Source of the DNA: DASQZK01 sp963764345
GTDB taxonomy: Bacteria; Bacteroidota; Bacteroidia; Bacteroidales; GCA-2748055
Direction of reading: 5' to 3'
Assembly: GCA_963764345.1 (NCBI GenBank)
Contig: CAVXSF010000002.1
Coordinates: 331,765 to 395,764, forward strand
DNA: 64,000 nt
Shown here in pieces: positions 42,912 to 51,754 of the stretch (position 1 is its first letter; each line of letters starts with the position of its first letter). The notes below the pieces were generated by a model, which was given only the letters and a program-made list of their open reading frames with translations, made no database searches and was not told the origin of the DNA. A program made the position numbers and the translations under genes.

Positions 42912-44291
42912 TCAGAATCGGATGACTTTTTCAACTTTGTTTTTTCTAAGCCAGCTTCGGATAATCTGCCTGATTTCATGGTTATCTGCGGCAACCTTAA
43001 TACAGGCTTTCAGATCGTCTATATGAAGGTAGGAAACAGAGATATCCAGAAATCCAAACCCTTTATAAAGGCCGTTTTCAACGAGTATAACTGACCGTTC
43101 CTCAGGAGTACGGCCCTGGTCGATCAGGATAAGGTTTTTATCTTCAAATTCGACGGATTCGATAAGCTCTTTGGCTCTTACGTTATATACCGACTTCGTT
43201 TCAGAACCGATACATGCGCCGTTGCACTGCCTGATACTATAATGAAAACAGGCACCTTCGGTCTGATATAAACCAGACAACTTCTGACACAGCCAGTGCT
43301 TCTGAACTTTTTCTGAAAGCCAGTCCCGGGCTTCCTTTGCATTATTAAAGGTGATATGAGGCAATTTATTTTCAGAGGAGGTTTTACTCAACCTGAAATT
43401 CAGGTATCCCTGCTGATCATAATGACTGTATAATCCCCAGGCTGAAAGCGTTCTGCGCTGTGCCCGGTTATACCGGGGTTTGAATTTTTTAATTTCTTCC
43501 GATTCTTTTAGTAGAGCTACGAGTTCACTGCCGGTAAGATCATAAGATATTCCTGCGATCCGCCCGCTCATTTCGGTTGATTTACGGCTGTTTTTATTTC
43601 CCAGGTGTTCCAGGATCCTTGAATGGATATTTTTACTTTTACCAACATAGATCAGATTTCCTTCCGAATCATGGAAATAATATACCCCGATGGCTGAAGG
43701 TAATTCAGAAATATTTTCAGGTTTCAGATACCCGTTGAGATTTTTGAGTCTTCCCTCCGGTTTGATCATCATCGGGAGTTCATTTCCGCTCAGTCTGTTT
43801 TTTATCAAAAGGATCTCAAAGAGTTTTACAGTTCCATAAGCATCTCCGGAAGCCCTATGCCTTCCGTTTATGGAAATAGCCAGCTGTTCACAAATTTTAC
43901 CGAGGCTGTAAGATTTATACCCGGGGATTAGTTTTCGGCTAAGCTTCAGTGTACAGAGTGTTTTTCGCTGATAATCATATCCCAGTTGCCGGAATTCCTC
44001 ACGTATAAAACTGTAATCGAAGTTTACATTATGTCCGACAACAATACAATTCTCTGTAATCTCAACAATCTGCCTGGCAACTTCAAAAAACCGGGGAGCC
44101 TCTGCAACCATCTTATTTGTAATTCCGGTAAGACTGGTAATGAAGGGTGGAATGTTCTTTTCCGGATTGATCAGTGTGGTAAACTCATCAATGATATTCT
44201 CACCATTATGAATATAAATGGCTATTTCAGTGATTTTCTCATGTTTCGGACTACCCCCGGTAGTTTCAATATCCAGCACAGCAAAATTCAT
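42912..44291 (-). CDS. 3'-5' exonuclease fused to GIY-YIG (UvrC N-terminal-like) nuclease
   Basis: A 459-residue fusion. Residues 1-165 are a DnaQ-type (DEDDh) exonuclease: FAVLDIETTGGSPKHEKITE (Exo I), CIVVGHNVNFDYSFIREEF (Exo II), HRASGDAYGTVKLFEIL (Exo III). Residues about 190-275 are a GIY-YIG nuclease: AIGVYYFHDSEGNLIYVGKS, with R and E further on in IHSRILEHL. The rest resembles the region after the GIY-YIG domain in UvrC/Cho, with CFHYSIRQCNGACIG. Such fusions occur in several bacterial phyla and are thought to act in excision repair or DNA-end processing. It is a single gene. Confidence 0.9.
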   Translation of the reverse strand: MNFAVLDIETTGGSPKHEKITEIAIYIHNGENIIDEFTTLINPEKNIPPFITSLTGITNKMVAEAPRFFEVARQIVEITENCIVVGHNVNFDYSFIREEFRQLGYDYQRKTLCTLKLSRKLIPGYKSYSLGKICEQLAISINGRHRASGDAYGTVKLFEILLIKNRLSGNELPMMIKPEGRLKNLNGYLKPENISELPSAIGVYYFHDSEGNLIYVGKSKNIHSRILEHLGNKNSRKSTEMSGRIAGISYDLTGSELVALLKESEEIKKFKPRYNRAQRRTLSAWGLYSHYDQQGYLNFRLSKTSSENKLPHITFNNAKEARDWLSEKVQKHWLCQKLSGLYQTEGACFHYSIRQCNGACIGSETKSVYNVRAKELIESVEFEDKNLILIDQGRTPEERSVILVENGLYKGFGFLDISVSYLHIDDLKACIKVAADNHEIRQIIRSWLRKNKVEKVIRF

Positions 44292-44322
44292 CGGGCAAAA
44301 TTTTCACAAAAATCAAAAAAAG

Positions 44323-44681
44323 TTAAAGATTATCCGCTTCTTTCTTCTTTTTGCCGCTTTCTTTTTCGTCAGAATTTTTATCCTGTAATTTTTTTCTTGT
44401 TGCAGCCTTTTCCTGGGTTGCAGCTTTCTCCTGGGTATTTTTGCAGCCTTTTCCTGAGGTGCAGCTTTTTCCTGGGTTACAGCTTTTTCCTGAGGTTTGG
44501 TCTTCACTTCTTTTATATCGTCGGTACTTCCTGCGGGCTTCACCGGCAGTTTGTCTTCCGGTTTTATTCCAGGAGGTACCGCTGCTTTACCTATTTTGAT
44601 TAATTTATGTTTTGGTCTCTTTTTTCCAAAAGATCCGGCGAAAAATTTTCCTCGTCTGGTTTTAATATCTCCTTTTCCCAT
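44323..44681 (-). CDS. bTHX-type 30S ribosomal protein with repeat tail (frame break)
   Basis: The N-terminus MGKGDIKTRRGKFFAGSFGK matches the small 30S protein bTHX, normally under 60 residues in this phylum. Here it runs on to about 119 residues with five six-residue repeats (PQEKAV, TQEKAA, PQEKAA, TQEKAA, TQEKAA) and a charged Lys/Glu tail ending EADNL. The frame breaks in a T run at 44438-44442: adding one base lets the QEKAA repeats continue and ends at the stop at 44323; otherwise an unrelated basic tail follows. I start at 44681, where the conserved residues begin. Whether the tail is on mature ribosomes is unknown. Confidence 0.72.
44402..44496. repeat. five 18-base tandem repeats in the bTHX gene
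   Basis: Five imperfect copies of GCAGCCTTTTCCTGGGTT, starting at 44402, 44420, 44443, 44461 and 44479. Each codes for a six-residue QEKAA-type unit on the minus strand. The second unit is 23 bases instead of 18 or 24, which is where the reading frame breaks. Confidence 0.85.
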
Positions 44682-44970
44682 AATCTTTGATTTAAGTTTA
44701 ATCGAACCTCTAAATGTAGTGAAAATAATGATATTAAGGAAATAGAAAAGTGGGTATGCTATAGTGAGTAAAGACAAGAAGTAAAACGAGGAGGAGAGAA
44801 CCCTGGTGAAGATCCGGGGCATTATTCACAGTAAGGATGCATAACAGACTGATGAAGGGAGTGATTTCTTCAGGAGTGAAATAACTAATAAGGAACGGCT
44901 TTTAAGAATATCAAAGGATAACATTAACCAGACTCTTCGTCTCTGGAATGAAGGAACCATTCAGCCAGAG

Positions 44971-45432
44971 TCAATCTCTGTATTTCAGGATATCACGGTA
45001 TTCTTCGTAAAAAGATTCAATCTTCATCATATTTTTATAAAAAAAGGGAAAAACTCTTTCCCAGCTTCCCTGATCATAAATGCTTACATCAGCCAGATTA
45101 AGGCTTATACGACTTATGGATTTCTTGTTTTCAAGAATATGCTCCAATTCCCATTCCATGTCACAGCCAACTTTTTTATGAAGAATGGTTTTCAACTGTT
45201 CTAGTTTTTCGAACAGTTCGAGCCTTCGTTCATCATTACGGGTCTCAATGTCGATACCCACACTCGCAGATCGCTCGTCGAATTCAAACTTCAGCTTCAG
45301 TTGGCTTATTCCCGTATTATTCATGATCCATTTTGCCGGTTTGCCCTTTTGCCGGCGCCTTACAGCAGAGTAAGATCTGAAACGGTCCCAGAATTCCTGC
45401 CTCATTCCTTTTTTCTCTTCTGCAGTGTACAT
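44971..45432 (-). CDS. DUF4268 family protein
   Basis: A 153-residue cytosolic protein resembling DUF4268. MYTAEEKKGMRQEFWDRFRS at the start and the run of short charged helices and strands (LKLKFEFDERSASVGIDIET, LFEKLEQLKTILHKKV, SISRISLNLADVSIYD) fit. The family has no assigned biochemical role; members often appear with restriction or repair genes, but none is adjacent here. It is 20 bases from arfB on the same strand and may be co-transcribed. Confidence 0.65.
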   Translation of the reverse strand: MYTAEEKKGMRQEFWDRFRSYSAVRRRQKGKPAKWIMNNTGISQLKLKFEFDERSASVGIDIETRNDERRLELFEKLEQLKTILHKKVGCDMEWELEHILENKKSISRISLNLADVSIYDQGSWERVFPFFYKNMMKIESFYEEYRDILKYRD

Positions 45433-45452
45433 AGTGTTTTCAATGATGCTGT

Positions 45453-45872
45453 TTATTCGGGTTCAATGCTTCTTCTCCGTGCTTTTTTTTCTGCCATGAC
45501 TTTCTTTTCAGCAAGCCTTTTTTCCCTTGATGACCGGGTGGGACTGGTTGGTTTCCGTTTCTTAACCGGTTTTAAAGCTTTGCTTACCAGAGCCATGAAA
45601 CGTTCTTCCGCCTTTTTCCTGTTTTCAAGTTGTGTCCTTTCCGACTGGGAGACAACCATCAGTTCGCCTTCTTTGGTGATTCGGTTTTGCAGTTTTTCTT
45701 TTAGAATTTCCTTTTGTTCAACAGTTAGTCGTTGTGAATCATCGATCCTGAACCGTAGTTCAACCCTTGTATTTACCTTGTTAACATTCTGACCTCCCGC
45801 TCCGCTGCTTCTGGAAGCCTGGAAAGTCAACTCTTCTGTGAGGTCCGGGATGCCTGCCTGATATTCTTTCAT
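45453..45872 (-). CDS. arfB: ArfB-type peptidyl-tRNA hydrolase (ribosome rescue)
   Basis: A 139-residue protein that releases stalled peptides from ribosomes. The catalytic GGQ loop is in RSSGAGGQNVNKVNTRVEL (residues about 20-38), and the C-terminal basic tail KKRKPTSPTRSSREKRLAEK is the part that enters the mRNA channel in ArfB (YaeJ). Release factors have the same GGQ but are far longer. It precedes the DUF4268 gene and follows the acid phosphatase gene by 37 bases. Confidence 0.92.
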   Translation of the reverse strand: MKEYQAGIPDLTEELTFQASRSSGAGGQNVNKVNTRVELRFRIDDSQRLTVEQKEILKEKLQNRITKEGELMVVSQSERTQLENRKKAEERFMALVSKALKPVKKRKPTSPTRSSREKRLAEKKVMAEKKARRRSIEPE

Positions 45873-45909
45873 GAATTCCGGAAATAATGGGTAATCAAAT
45901 ACATAACGG

Positions 45910-46719
45910 TCATTGCGGGCAGTTGTTCGTAAAGGATCTTGTCATCAGGTCAAGTAAAGAATCCAACGGAAAATGTCCGGGAGTGATCCCAATGCTGGCA
46001 GGCCAGTTGCCATACATGGCGTTGGGAAGTACGATGAATTTCCGGCCGAATTCATTTTTCCTTGCAGTGACCAAACTGTCACGTTCCCCGAAAATATTCG
46101 TATCTTCATAAAAATCAGCAATGTTATCACCCACAAGGAGAACAATCTCATATTTCTCAGAGATTTTTATTCTTCTGGGTTCCTTATCCGAATCTTTTTC
46201 CCTCAGGTAGATATGTTGATCATCAAGTTGGGGGAAGCCCAGTTTATTTAGGTTTTCCATAGTTCCTTTCCTCACATAAGCGTTTTTACGGTTGGATACG
46301 TAGAAAATATTGAATCCAAGAGAATCCGCATGGTCCAGAAATTCTACCGATCCTGGCACAGCTCGTGCCGAGGCAAGATTACACCATGTGTTCCAGCAAC
46401 TGTCATAGCTGGCGTTGAGCTGAACCATTCTGGCCTGGTAGGGACTATTGTCGAGTAAGGTTTCATCAATATCTACAACAACAGCTAGATTCCTGGCCCC
46501 GGGCTTTTTCGCACGGACCTGATCCAGTCTGGCCGACGCAAGGTTATATGCCTGGTAAGCCAGGGCTTTGTATTCAGCTGAATAATAATTGTAGAGATCG
46601 GCCATGACCTGGTAATCATTGATTTTCCTGATCTCCCTTATATCTGTCGACGGAACCGTCTTCGTGTGGCAGGAGGAAAAGAGAAACAATACTACGGCAA
46701 AAAACGGAATGAATTTCAT
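45910..46719 (-). CDS. class C acid phosphatase / 5'-nucleotidase, e(P4)-type lipoprotein
   Basis: A 269-residue lipoprotein of the HAD superfamily (P4 family), which releases phosphate from nucleotides or NMN at the cell surface. It has signal peptide MKFIPFFAVVLFLFSSC (lipobox Cys 17), motif I VVDIDETLLDNSPYQ, motif II VSNRKNAYVRKGTMENLNK and motif IV LLVGDNIADFYED. A second ATG three codons upstream (46728) is possible. It is related in function to phosphate supply but lies far from the Pit cluster; no repeat box is seen upstream. Confidence 0.9.
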   Translation of the reverse strand: MKFIPFFAVVLFLFSSCHTKTVPSTDIREIRKINDYQVMADLYNYYSAEYKALAYQAYNLASARLDQVRAKKPGARNLAVVVDIDETLLDNSPYQARMVQLNASYDSCWNTWCNLASARAVPGSVEFLDHADSLGFNIFYVSNRKNAYVRKGTMENLNKLGFPQLDDQHIYLREKDSDKEPRRIKISEKYEIVLLVGDNIADFYEDTNIFGERDSLVTARKNEFGRKFIVLPNAMYGNWPASIGITPGHFPLDSLLDLMTRSFTNNCPQ

Positions 46720-46868
46720 TTTAAACATATTTAAGTTATTATTTTACAATCTTTTGACATATATTATCTCATAAAATAGTTTATGAGAAGTTCATTTTTC
46801 TTCCAAACAAAAATAATACTTCTTATCAGGACCAATGGCAGATCTTAAAGAAATCTTCAAAATACAAA

Positions 46869-46895
46869 AACCCGGTGAGAAAATAACACCGGGTT
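46869..46895 (-). terminator. terminator of the rubrerythrin gene
   Basis: AACCCGGTG and CACCGGGTT form a perfect nine-base stem with a nine-base loop, followed on the minus strand by TTTT. It lies 24 bases past the rubrerythrin stop. Confidence 0.85.
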
Positions 46896-46918
46896 GTAAT
46901 ATCAGATCATCCCTGAGG

Positions 46919-47551
46919 CTATTCTATACGTAGGAACCTTTCCCTGGGAGTCATTGAAATACCGCATCTGGCAGGAGCTTCTCCATCATAAGTGTTACCA
47001 CAGGTTACACAAACCATATACAGGGAAGGTAATGATTTTTCATTTCCTGCCGTCAGATTTTGTAAAGCTTTTTCATAAAGTGCTTTATGTTTTTTCTCTA
47101 CCTGATAGGCATAATTGAAGGAAATCATAGCCAAATTTACATTTTCACTGGATGCATCCTTAATAAAAGCAGGATACATTGTCGCTATTTCGTAGGATTC
47201 ACCTTCGATAGCATTTTTCAGATTAGCTTCCGTGTTGTTTACATCAAATACCGGCTTTACTTCGGGAGCTTTTTCGCCCAATTGAATCAAGACAGCTTTA
47301 TGATTTCCCGCATGAATACTCTCGGCTTTTGAAGCAGCTTCAAAAAGTAGGGCAACCTTTGAATAACCTTCCTCTCGTGCCTTTTCAGCAAAAGCAGTAT
47401 ATTTTGCACTGGCAGTTGTTTCGCCGGTAAATGCATCCTTCAGATCTTTGATCGTTGCGGTTTTTACAGAAACGGGAGAGGGTTTAAATGACGATAACGT
47501 GCCGGCTGCAAAAAAGCTCAGCATAATGATGGTAAATGTTTTTGATTTCAT
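46919..47551 (-). CDS. exported rubrerythrin-family protein with altered rubredoxin site
   Basis: A 210-residue peroxide-reducing di-iron protein. Signal peptide MKSKTFTIIMLSFFAAGT-LSS suggests export. The four-helix domain has the iron ligands in FTGETTASAKYTAFAEKARE, AESIHAGNHKAVLI, EGESYEIATMYPAFIKDA and YAYQVEKKHKALYEKAL. The C-terminal rubredoxin-like site reads CVTCGN...RCGISM: two pairs of cysteines are expected, but the fourth position is Ser. It may lack a standard FeS4 centre. A good terminator follows. The two-component pair lies just upstream in the same direction. Confidence 0.85.
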   Translation of the reverse strand: MKSKTFTIIMLSFFAAGTLSSFKPSPVSVKTATIKDLKDAFTGETTASAKYTAFAEKAREEGYSKVALLFEAASKAESIHAGNHKAVLIQLGEKAPEVKPVFDVNNTEANLKNAIEGESYEIATMYPAFIKDASSENVNLAMISFNYAYQVEKKHKALYEKALQNLTAGNEKSLPSLYMVCVTCGNTYDGEAPARCGISMTPRERFLRIE

Positions 47552-47660
47552 TTCAATTTATTTTTGGTTTGAGAAATAATAAAATTTCTGAAACAAAAAT
47601 AGGGTGGGTTGACTAAACCATTCCTAAAAGAAATCTTAAAATTGTCTTAAAAAGAATCTT

Positions 47661-49076
47661 TCAGGTAAGTTCAACAGGTAAAGTTAAGGAGGCTGGAAAT
47701 ATAAGATTGAACACGGTATATTTTCCTTCTTCGCTTTGAACACTAATGCTAATATCCATAATTTCCGAGAAACGTTTTACGATGGCAAGTCCCAGACCGC
47801 TGCCACCTGTTTCAGGGCTGCGGGATTCATCCGTTCTGAAAAATCGTTCAAAGATGGTATTTAGTCTATCCTGAGGAATTCCCGGGCCCTGATCTGATAT
47901 GGATAATTCCAGCTTCCGGTCAGTATTATATCCGGCTTTCAAAACAATATGACCTGCTTTGCGGGAATACTTTATAGCGTTTGAAAAAATATTTTCAACT
48001 ATCTGTTCGAGCATGAAACGGTCGCAATTTACGATGATCTGATCCTTCACTTTCAGATCTACAATAAGCGCCTTCTCATTCAATGCCTGGTCAAACCGCA
48101 GAATAAACTCCTGCATCAGGTTGGTGAGGTTTATCTTCTCCATATTGATTTGACCTGTCGCCATGTCATAACGGGCCAGTAGCAATAGTTTTTCAATTAT
48201 CAGTGACATGCGGTCAACTTCTTTGATAATTTGCTTTGATTTTTCAAGATAATATGAGGATTCACGTTCTTTTCGCGACATAATCTCCAGATTTCCCTTG
48301 ATAACAGAAAGTGGTGTTCTTAATTCATGGGATGCATCGGATGTAAATTGTCGTTCTCTCAGCAGGGCGTCCTGGATTCGGGCAAGCAAATTGTTTATGC
48401 TTTCGGTAAGGATGTATAGTTCATCCTTATGTGCGGGCATGGGAATTCTCTCATTAAGGTTTTTCCGGGTAATTTTTTCCGTAGTATGTGTCAGGGTGAG
48501 AACGGGTCGGATGCTGTTTTGAGCAATAAACCGGGTTGCAAAAAAGAGAAAAATAAAGGCTACTGGGATAAGAAAAAGCAGAACAGTCCTCAGGTTCACC
48601 AGGACCAGCTGGGCGTCTTCCAGGGGAACGGCGATGGAAAGGTATCCGAAATGGTTACCCCGGAAATTTCTCAGAGTGACCTGGAGTTGCCGTACTTTTG
48701 ATCCGGAAAGCGTTGAATTAAAAAATTCTTTGTCATGTTCTTTTCTATGTATGATTAAGTTACTCCCTTGAAGGTTAGGTGTTTTTTTTAGGATTTGCCC
48801 GGCACTATCGGCAATTTGAATAAATGTAGGGTTAACTTCTATCTGACCATGCTCATTTTCGAACCATTCACCTGGATTGGAAAAAACAAGTTCATCGCTA
48901 AGCATGACGATGCTGTTATTCACCTCAAGCGATTCTGCATTGAGGTCAGAATCAATATGGTTATAAACTGTCCGGAAAACAACAAAATAAACTGCCGAGA
49001 ACATCATCAGCATGAGGACAGCTACTGCTAACATGAAGTGCAGTGCGATTCTGTTACTGAAGCTTTGATTTTTCAT
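47661..49076 (-). CDS. sensor histidine kinase (HAMP, HisKA, HATPase)
   Basis: A 471-residue inner-membrane kinase. Two membrane segments (about 12-34 and 160-180) flank a periplasmic sensor domain of about 125 residues. A HAMP region follows, then the phospho-acceptor His in FTSDASHELRTPLSVIKGN, and the ATPase N-box IVENIFSNAIKYS, G1 ISDQGPGIPQ, F-box FERFFR and G2 GGSGLGLAIVKRF. Its start overlaps the stop of the response regulator by four bases, so they are a translated-coupled pair. The ligand cannot be told; its neighbours are redox and oxygen proteins. Confidence 0.95.
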   Translation of the reverse strand: MKNQSFSNRIALHFMLAVAVLMLMMFSAVYFVVFRTVYNHIDSDLNAESLEVNNSIVMLSDELVFSNPGEWFENEHGQIEVNPTFIQIADSAGQILKKTPNLQGSNLIIHRKEHDKEFFNSTLSGSKVRQLQVTLRNFRGNHFGYLSIAVPLEDAQLVLVNLRTVLLFLIPVAFIFLFFATRFIAQNSIRPVLTLTHTTEKITRKNLNERIPMPAHKDELYILTESINNLLARIQDALLRERQFTSDASHELRTPLSVIKGNLEIMSRKERESSYYLEKSKQIIKEVDRMSLIIEKLLLLARYDMATGQINMEKINLTNLMQEFILRFDQALNEKALIVDLKVKDQIIVNCDRFMLEQIVENIFSNAIKYSRKAGHIVLKAGYNTDRKLELSISDQGPGIPQDRLNTIFERFFRTDESRSPETGGSGLGLAIVKRFSEIMDISISVQSEEGKYTVFNLIFPASLTLPVELT

Positions 49077-49747
49077 TCTTCACTCAAAATAAAGCCAACA
49101 CCTCTGATAGTCCGGATAAGGCTTTCTCCTTCACCTACGTCAATTTTTTTTCGAAGAGCATTGATGTACACGTCGATAACCGAAGTGTCATAGTTAAAAT
49201 GAATGTCCCACACGTGTTCAATGATTCTGGTGCGGGTGCAGGCTTTGCCTTTATTTCTCAACAGGAATTCAAGAAGTGCGAACTCTTTCTGGGTGAGACG
49301 GATTTCATTATCGGCTTTATAAACCTGATGTGTACTCACATCGAGAACGAGATCTTTATAAGAGAATCTGGAATGCTCGGAATTCTTTTTTCTCAGCTGA
49401 ACCCGAATTCTGGCCATTAATTCGTTAAAAGAAAATGGCTTCTTAATATAGTCGTTTGCCCCCATTTCAAGAGCAAAAACTATATCTTCAACCGTATCCC
49501 TTGCCGTGAGAAAAATCACCGGGACTTCGGAATTCTGTTTTCTTAATTGTCTTATTATTTCAATGCCACTGATCCCCGGCAGCATCCAGTCAATCAAGAG
49601 AAGATCATATTCTCCGTCATTTACCAGGGCTAGTTCCAGTCCTTGATTGCCGTTGGATGCTATATCGATTGCAAAGGATTCTTCTTCAAGACCTTCCTTG
49701 AGAAAATCAGCAATTCCAGGTTCATCTTCAATGATGAGTATTCGCAT
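49073..49747 (-). CDS. OmpR-family response regulator, partner of the kinase at 47661
   Basis: A 224-residue DNA-binding regulator: receiver with IEDEPGIADFL, acceptor Asp in LLLIDWMLPGISGIE, FLTARDTVEDIVFALEMGA and KKPFSFNEL; winged helix with RLTQKEFALLEFLLRNKGKA and RTRIIEHVWDIHFNY, SVIDVYINALRKKI. The four-base overlap with the kinase gene and the same strand make them a pair. DUF2231 is ten bases upstream, which suggests control of the hemerythrin/DoxX group. Confidence 0.95.
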   Translation of the reverse strand: MRILIIEDEPGIADFLKEGLEEESFAIDIASNGNQGLELALVNDGEYDLLLIDWMLPGISGIEIIRQLRKQNSEVPVIFLTARDTVEDIVFALEMGANDYIKKPFSFNELMARIRVQLRKKNSEHSRFSYKDLVLDVSTHQVYKADNEIRLTQKEFALLEFLLRNKGKACTRTRIIEHVWDIHFNYDTSVIDVYINALRKKIDVGEGESLIRTIRGVGFILSEE

Positions 49748-49757
49748 AATTCATGAA

Positions 49758-50231
49758 TTATTCTTCAAGATCAGCACCCAGGCCAAATCCCAGGTCAAAC
49801 TGAACACCGGCAGCGTGCTTGTACACAAGTTCACCGCCATAATAACCTGTCCGGGCAATGGCTACCACACTAAAGAAATAAAGTACCAGAACACCGGCCT
49901 TCAAAATTCCTTTGTATCTTTTCAGCAAGACCACGGTAATCCGGGTCAGAGCTGCTGCCAGGACAAGCCAGAAGGTAAGCACAGCTGCACCCTGGTGGGT
50001 TTCAAGTGCCTGCTTTAAAAGACCTTCTTCTGAAACTCCGGCTCCGGCGTTAAGGCCGCTTAAATAAGCCGCGGTAATACCAAGTGCACCTAAAATTAAC
50101 AAATAAAATCCGGCTTGTGTAAAAAAATTTCTTTTTAAGATCAATCCGGCAAGGTCAGATAAGAAGCCTATGATTAAAAGTGCGATCGGAAAATGCACGA
50201 TCATGGGATGTAAATGTGTAAGGTCAGGCAT
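49758..50231 (-). CDS. DUF2231 family membrane protein
   Basis: A 157-residue protein with four hydrophobic segments and an N-terminal HLHPMIVHFPIALLIIGFL, the conserved DUF2231 start. Two histidines (ETHQGAAVLTF) and the last segment TGYYGGELVYKHAAG are also conserved. Members resemble small cytochrome-b-like membrane proteins and often occur with redox genes; heme binding is an inference. It sits ten bases before the response regulator, in the same transcript. Confidence 0.8.
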   Translation of the reverse strand: MPDLTHLHPMIVHFPIALLIIGFLSDLAGLILKRNFFTQAGFYLLILGALGITAAYLSGLNAGAGVSEEGLLKQALETHQGAAVLTFWLVLAAALTRITVVLLKRYKGILKAGVLVLYFFSVVAIARTGYYGGELVYKHAAGVQFDLGFGLGADLEE

Positions 50232-50338
50232 AGCTTTAAATTTTATGGTTTCATGATCACAAAATAATATCCCTTTACCTTAAAGGACACTTCACACATT
50301 CTTAAGATTTGCTTAATTTTTTTAGCTTTGTAAATGCC

Positions 50339-51079
50339 TCAGGGTGTAAACAATGCCAGGTCATAGATCCCCAGTTTGATTTCAATCTGAGCTACATGAT
50401 CTACCATGGTTGAAAAACCATCGTCTCCGAACAACTCATGTTCCTTTTGTTCAAATTCTTCACCCATTGCATCAAATTCAGAGGGTGTGACGATTTCCCG
50501 TATACGTGGGAACAAAATGGTATCTTCTCTGGCTTCATGAGGCCTGTACATCCTGATAAATTCGGTCAATAGTCCGGCCAGTTTTACTTTTTTATCCTCG
50601 GTTGTAATTAAGCCCATATTTCCATATCCGGTGATCTGGTCGGTAAGATTCCTTCCGGCAGAATGTTGTTTGCGAAGTGTTTTTACCAGATCGGTTAAGA
50701 CCCCCGCTTTTTCAAAGCGCGGAAAGAGATGATCTTCCTCCAGTTTTTCATGGTAATCTTCAATGAAATTTCTAATGATACCTGAGGATTTCGATAGCAA
50801 AGCAGGATCAAAGCTATCCTGGGAATTCAGCTTGTCGATCAGGTTCTCATAAATCAGCATCACCCTGTTCAGGAGGCCATGCTCGCGCATCAGATCTTCG
50901 GGAGGACTTACAGCTTCCGTCATTTTCCCGTTTACTTTCTCACCTTTGATTTTTTTATCCGGCTTTGAAGTACAGCCCGAAAAGATGAGAGGGGCGGAGC
51001 CGGCAGCTACAAGAAGAGCAGCATTTTTTAAAAAATCACGTCTTTTGAGATCTACTGCTGAAACAGCATTCTCTTTCAT
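50339..51079 (-). CDS. exported hemerythrin-domain protein (Tat/lipoprotein signal)
   Basis: A 246-residue protein. The N-terminus has a twin-arginine motif (KRRDFLKNAALLVAAG) followed by the lipobox cysteine in LIFSGCTSK. The hemerythrin fold is helical with di-iron histidines in DLMREHGLLNRVM, FIEDYHEKLEEDHLFPRFE, LRKQHSAGRNLTD and MYRPHEAREDTILFPRI. It would bind oxygen, nitric oxide or iron outside the cytoplasm. It belongs to a minus-strand group of DoxX, hemerythrin, DUF2231, regulator and kinase. Confidence 0.9.
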   Translation of the reverse strand: MKENAVSAVDLKRRDFLKNAALLVAAGSAPLIFSGCTSKPDKKIKGEKVNGKMTEAVSPPEDLMREHGLLNRVMLIYENLIDKLNSQDSFDPALLSKSSGIIRNFIEDYHEKLEEDHLFPRFEKAGVLTDLVKTLRKQHSAGRNLTDQITGYGNMGLITTEDKKVKLAGLLTEFIRMYRPHEAREDTILFPRIREIVTPSEFDAMGEEFEQKEHELFGDDGFSTMVDHVAQIEIKLGIYDLALFTP

Positions 51080-51175
51080 AATGCTATAAATTAAATGTTT
51101 ACAATCGTTTCTTCGTTCAATCCGGAAAATATCGATTCCTGTATTATCTCATAGGTCGATCCGTAAGGCTGAAAT

Positions 51176-51661
51176 TTATGGTGTACTATTTTTTTTGCCA
51201 GGACGCAGGGACATCCATCTGTCCACAGACCATCGTCCTCCGCCGGTAATGATCAGAAACAGACTTCCCAGCCACATGGAAAAATCTGTCCTGCTTTCAT
51301 GTGCCATTGGCCAGAAGCCATAACTTTTCATCATATGAAGGTTAAATGGCCCTAGAGAATGTCCGAGCAAAATCGGGATTTTTGTTGCAATGATGGCTAC
51401 GGAAATATTGAAAAGCATGATAAATGCTGAAGGACGGGTAAATAAACCAAAAAGGATGAGTAAGCCGCAAATTATTTCAAAATAACCTGACAGCCCGGCA
51501 TAAAGGCGGGGATAAGCGAAACCGATTTCGGCAAATCTCCCGAAGCCCAGCGATGAAGGAAAAAGGAACTTCTGAAAGCCTTCGGAGAGAAAAACTGCAC
51601 CAACCATAAGCCTGATCAGGATAACAGCCATGTTGTCGGAAGTGGAGATAATCTTTTTCAT
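51176..51661 (-). CDS. DoxX-family membrane protein
   Basis: A 161-residue inner-membrane protein with four helices. The family motif is in VILIRLMVGAVFLSEGFQKF and the glycine/acid residues in YFEIICGLLILFGLFTRPSA. The C-terminal half includes GGRWSVDRWMSL. Some DoxX proteins belong to a membrane oxidoreductase with thiosulfate or superoxide roles; the natural substrate here is unknown. I start at the MKK-type ATG at 51661; an adjacent ATG at 51664 is possible. Confidence 0.85.
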   Translation of the reverse strand: MKKIISTSDNMAVILIRLMVGAVFLSEGFQKFLFPSSLGFGRFAEIGFAYPRLYAGLSGYFEIICGLLILFGLFTRPSAFIMLFNISVAIIATKIPILLGHSLGPFNLHMMKSYGFWPMAHESRTDFSMWLGSLFLIITGGGRWSVDRWMSLRPGKKNSTP

Positions 51662-51754
51662 CATGAATGGATTATATAGGTAAGATAAGGTGATTCTGTA
51701 ACTGATGTAATCCTTTTGCCTGCCAAAAACCATAAGAAGAAACATCATGATCAC

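Noticed and set aside
45301..45792. A 163-codon plus-strand frame across DUF4268 and arfB
   Set aside because: It is opposite two real genes and has the serine/phenylalanine-rich composition of an antisense frame.
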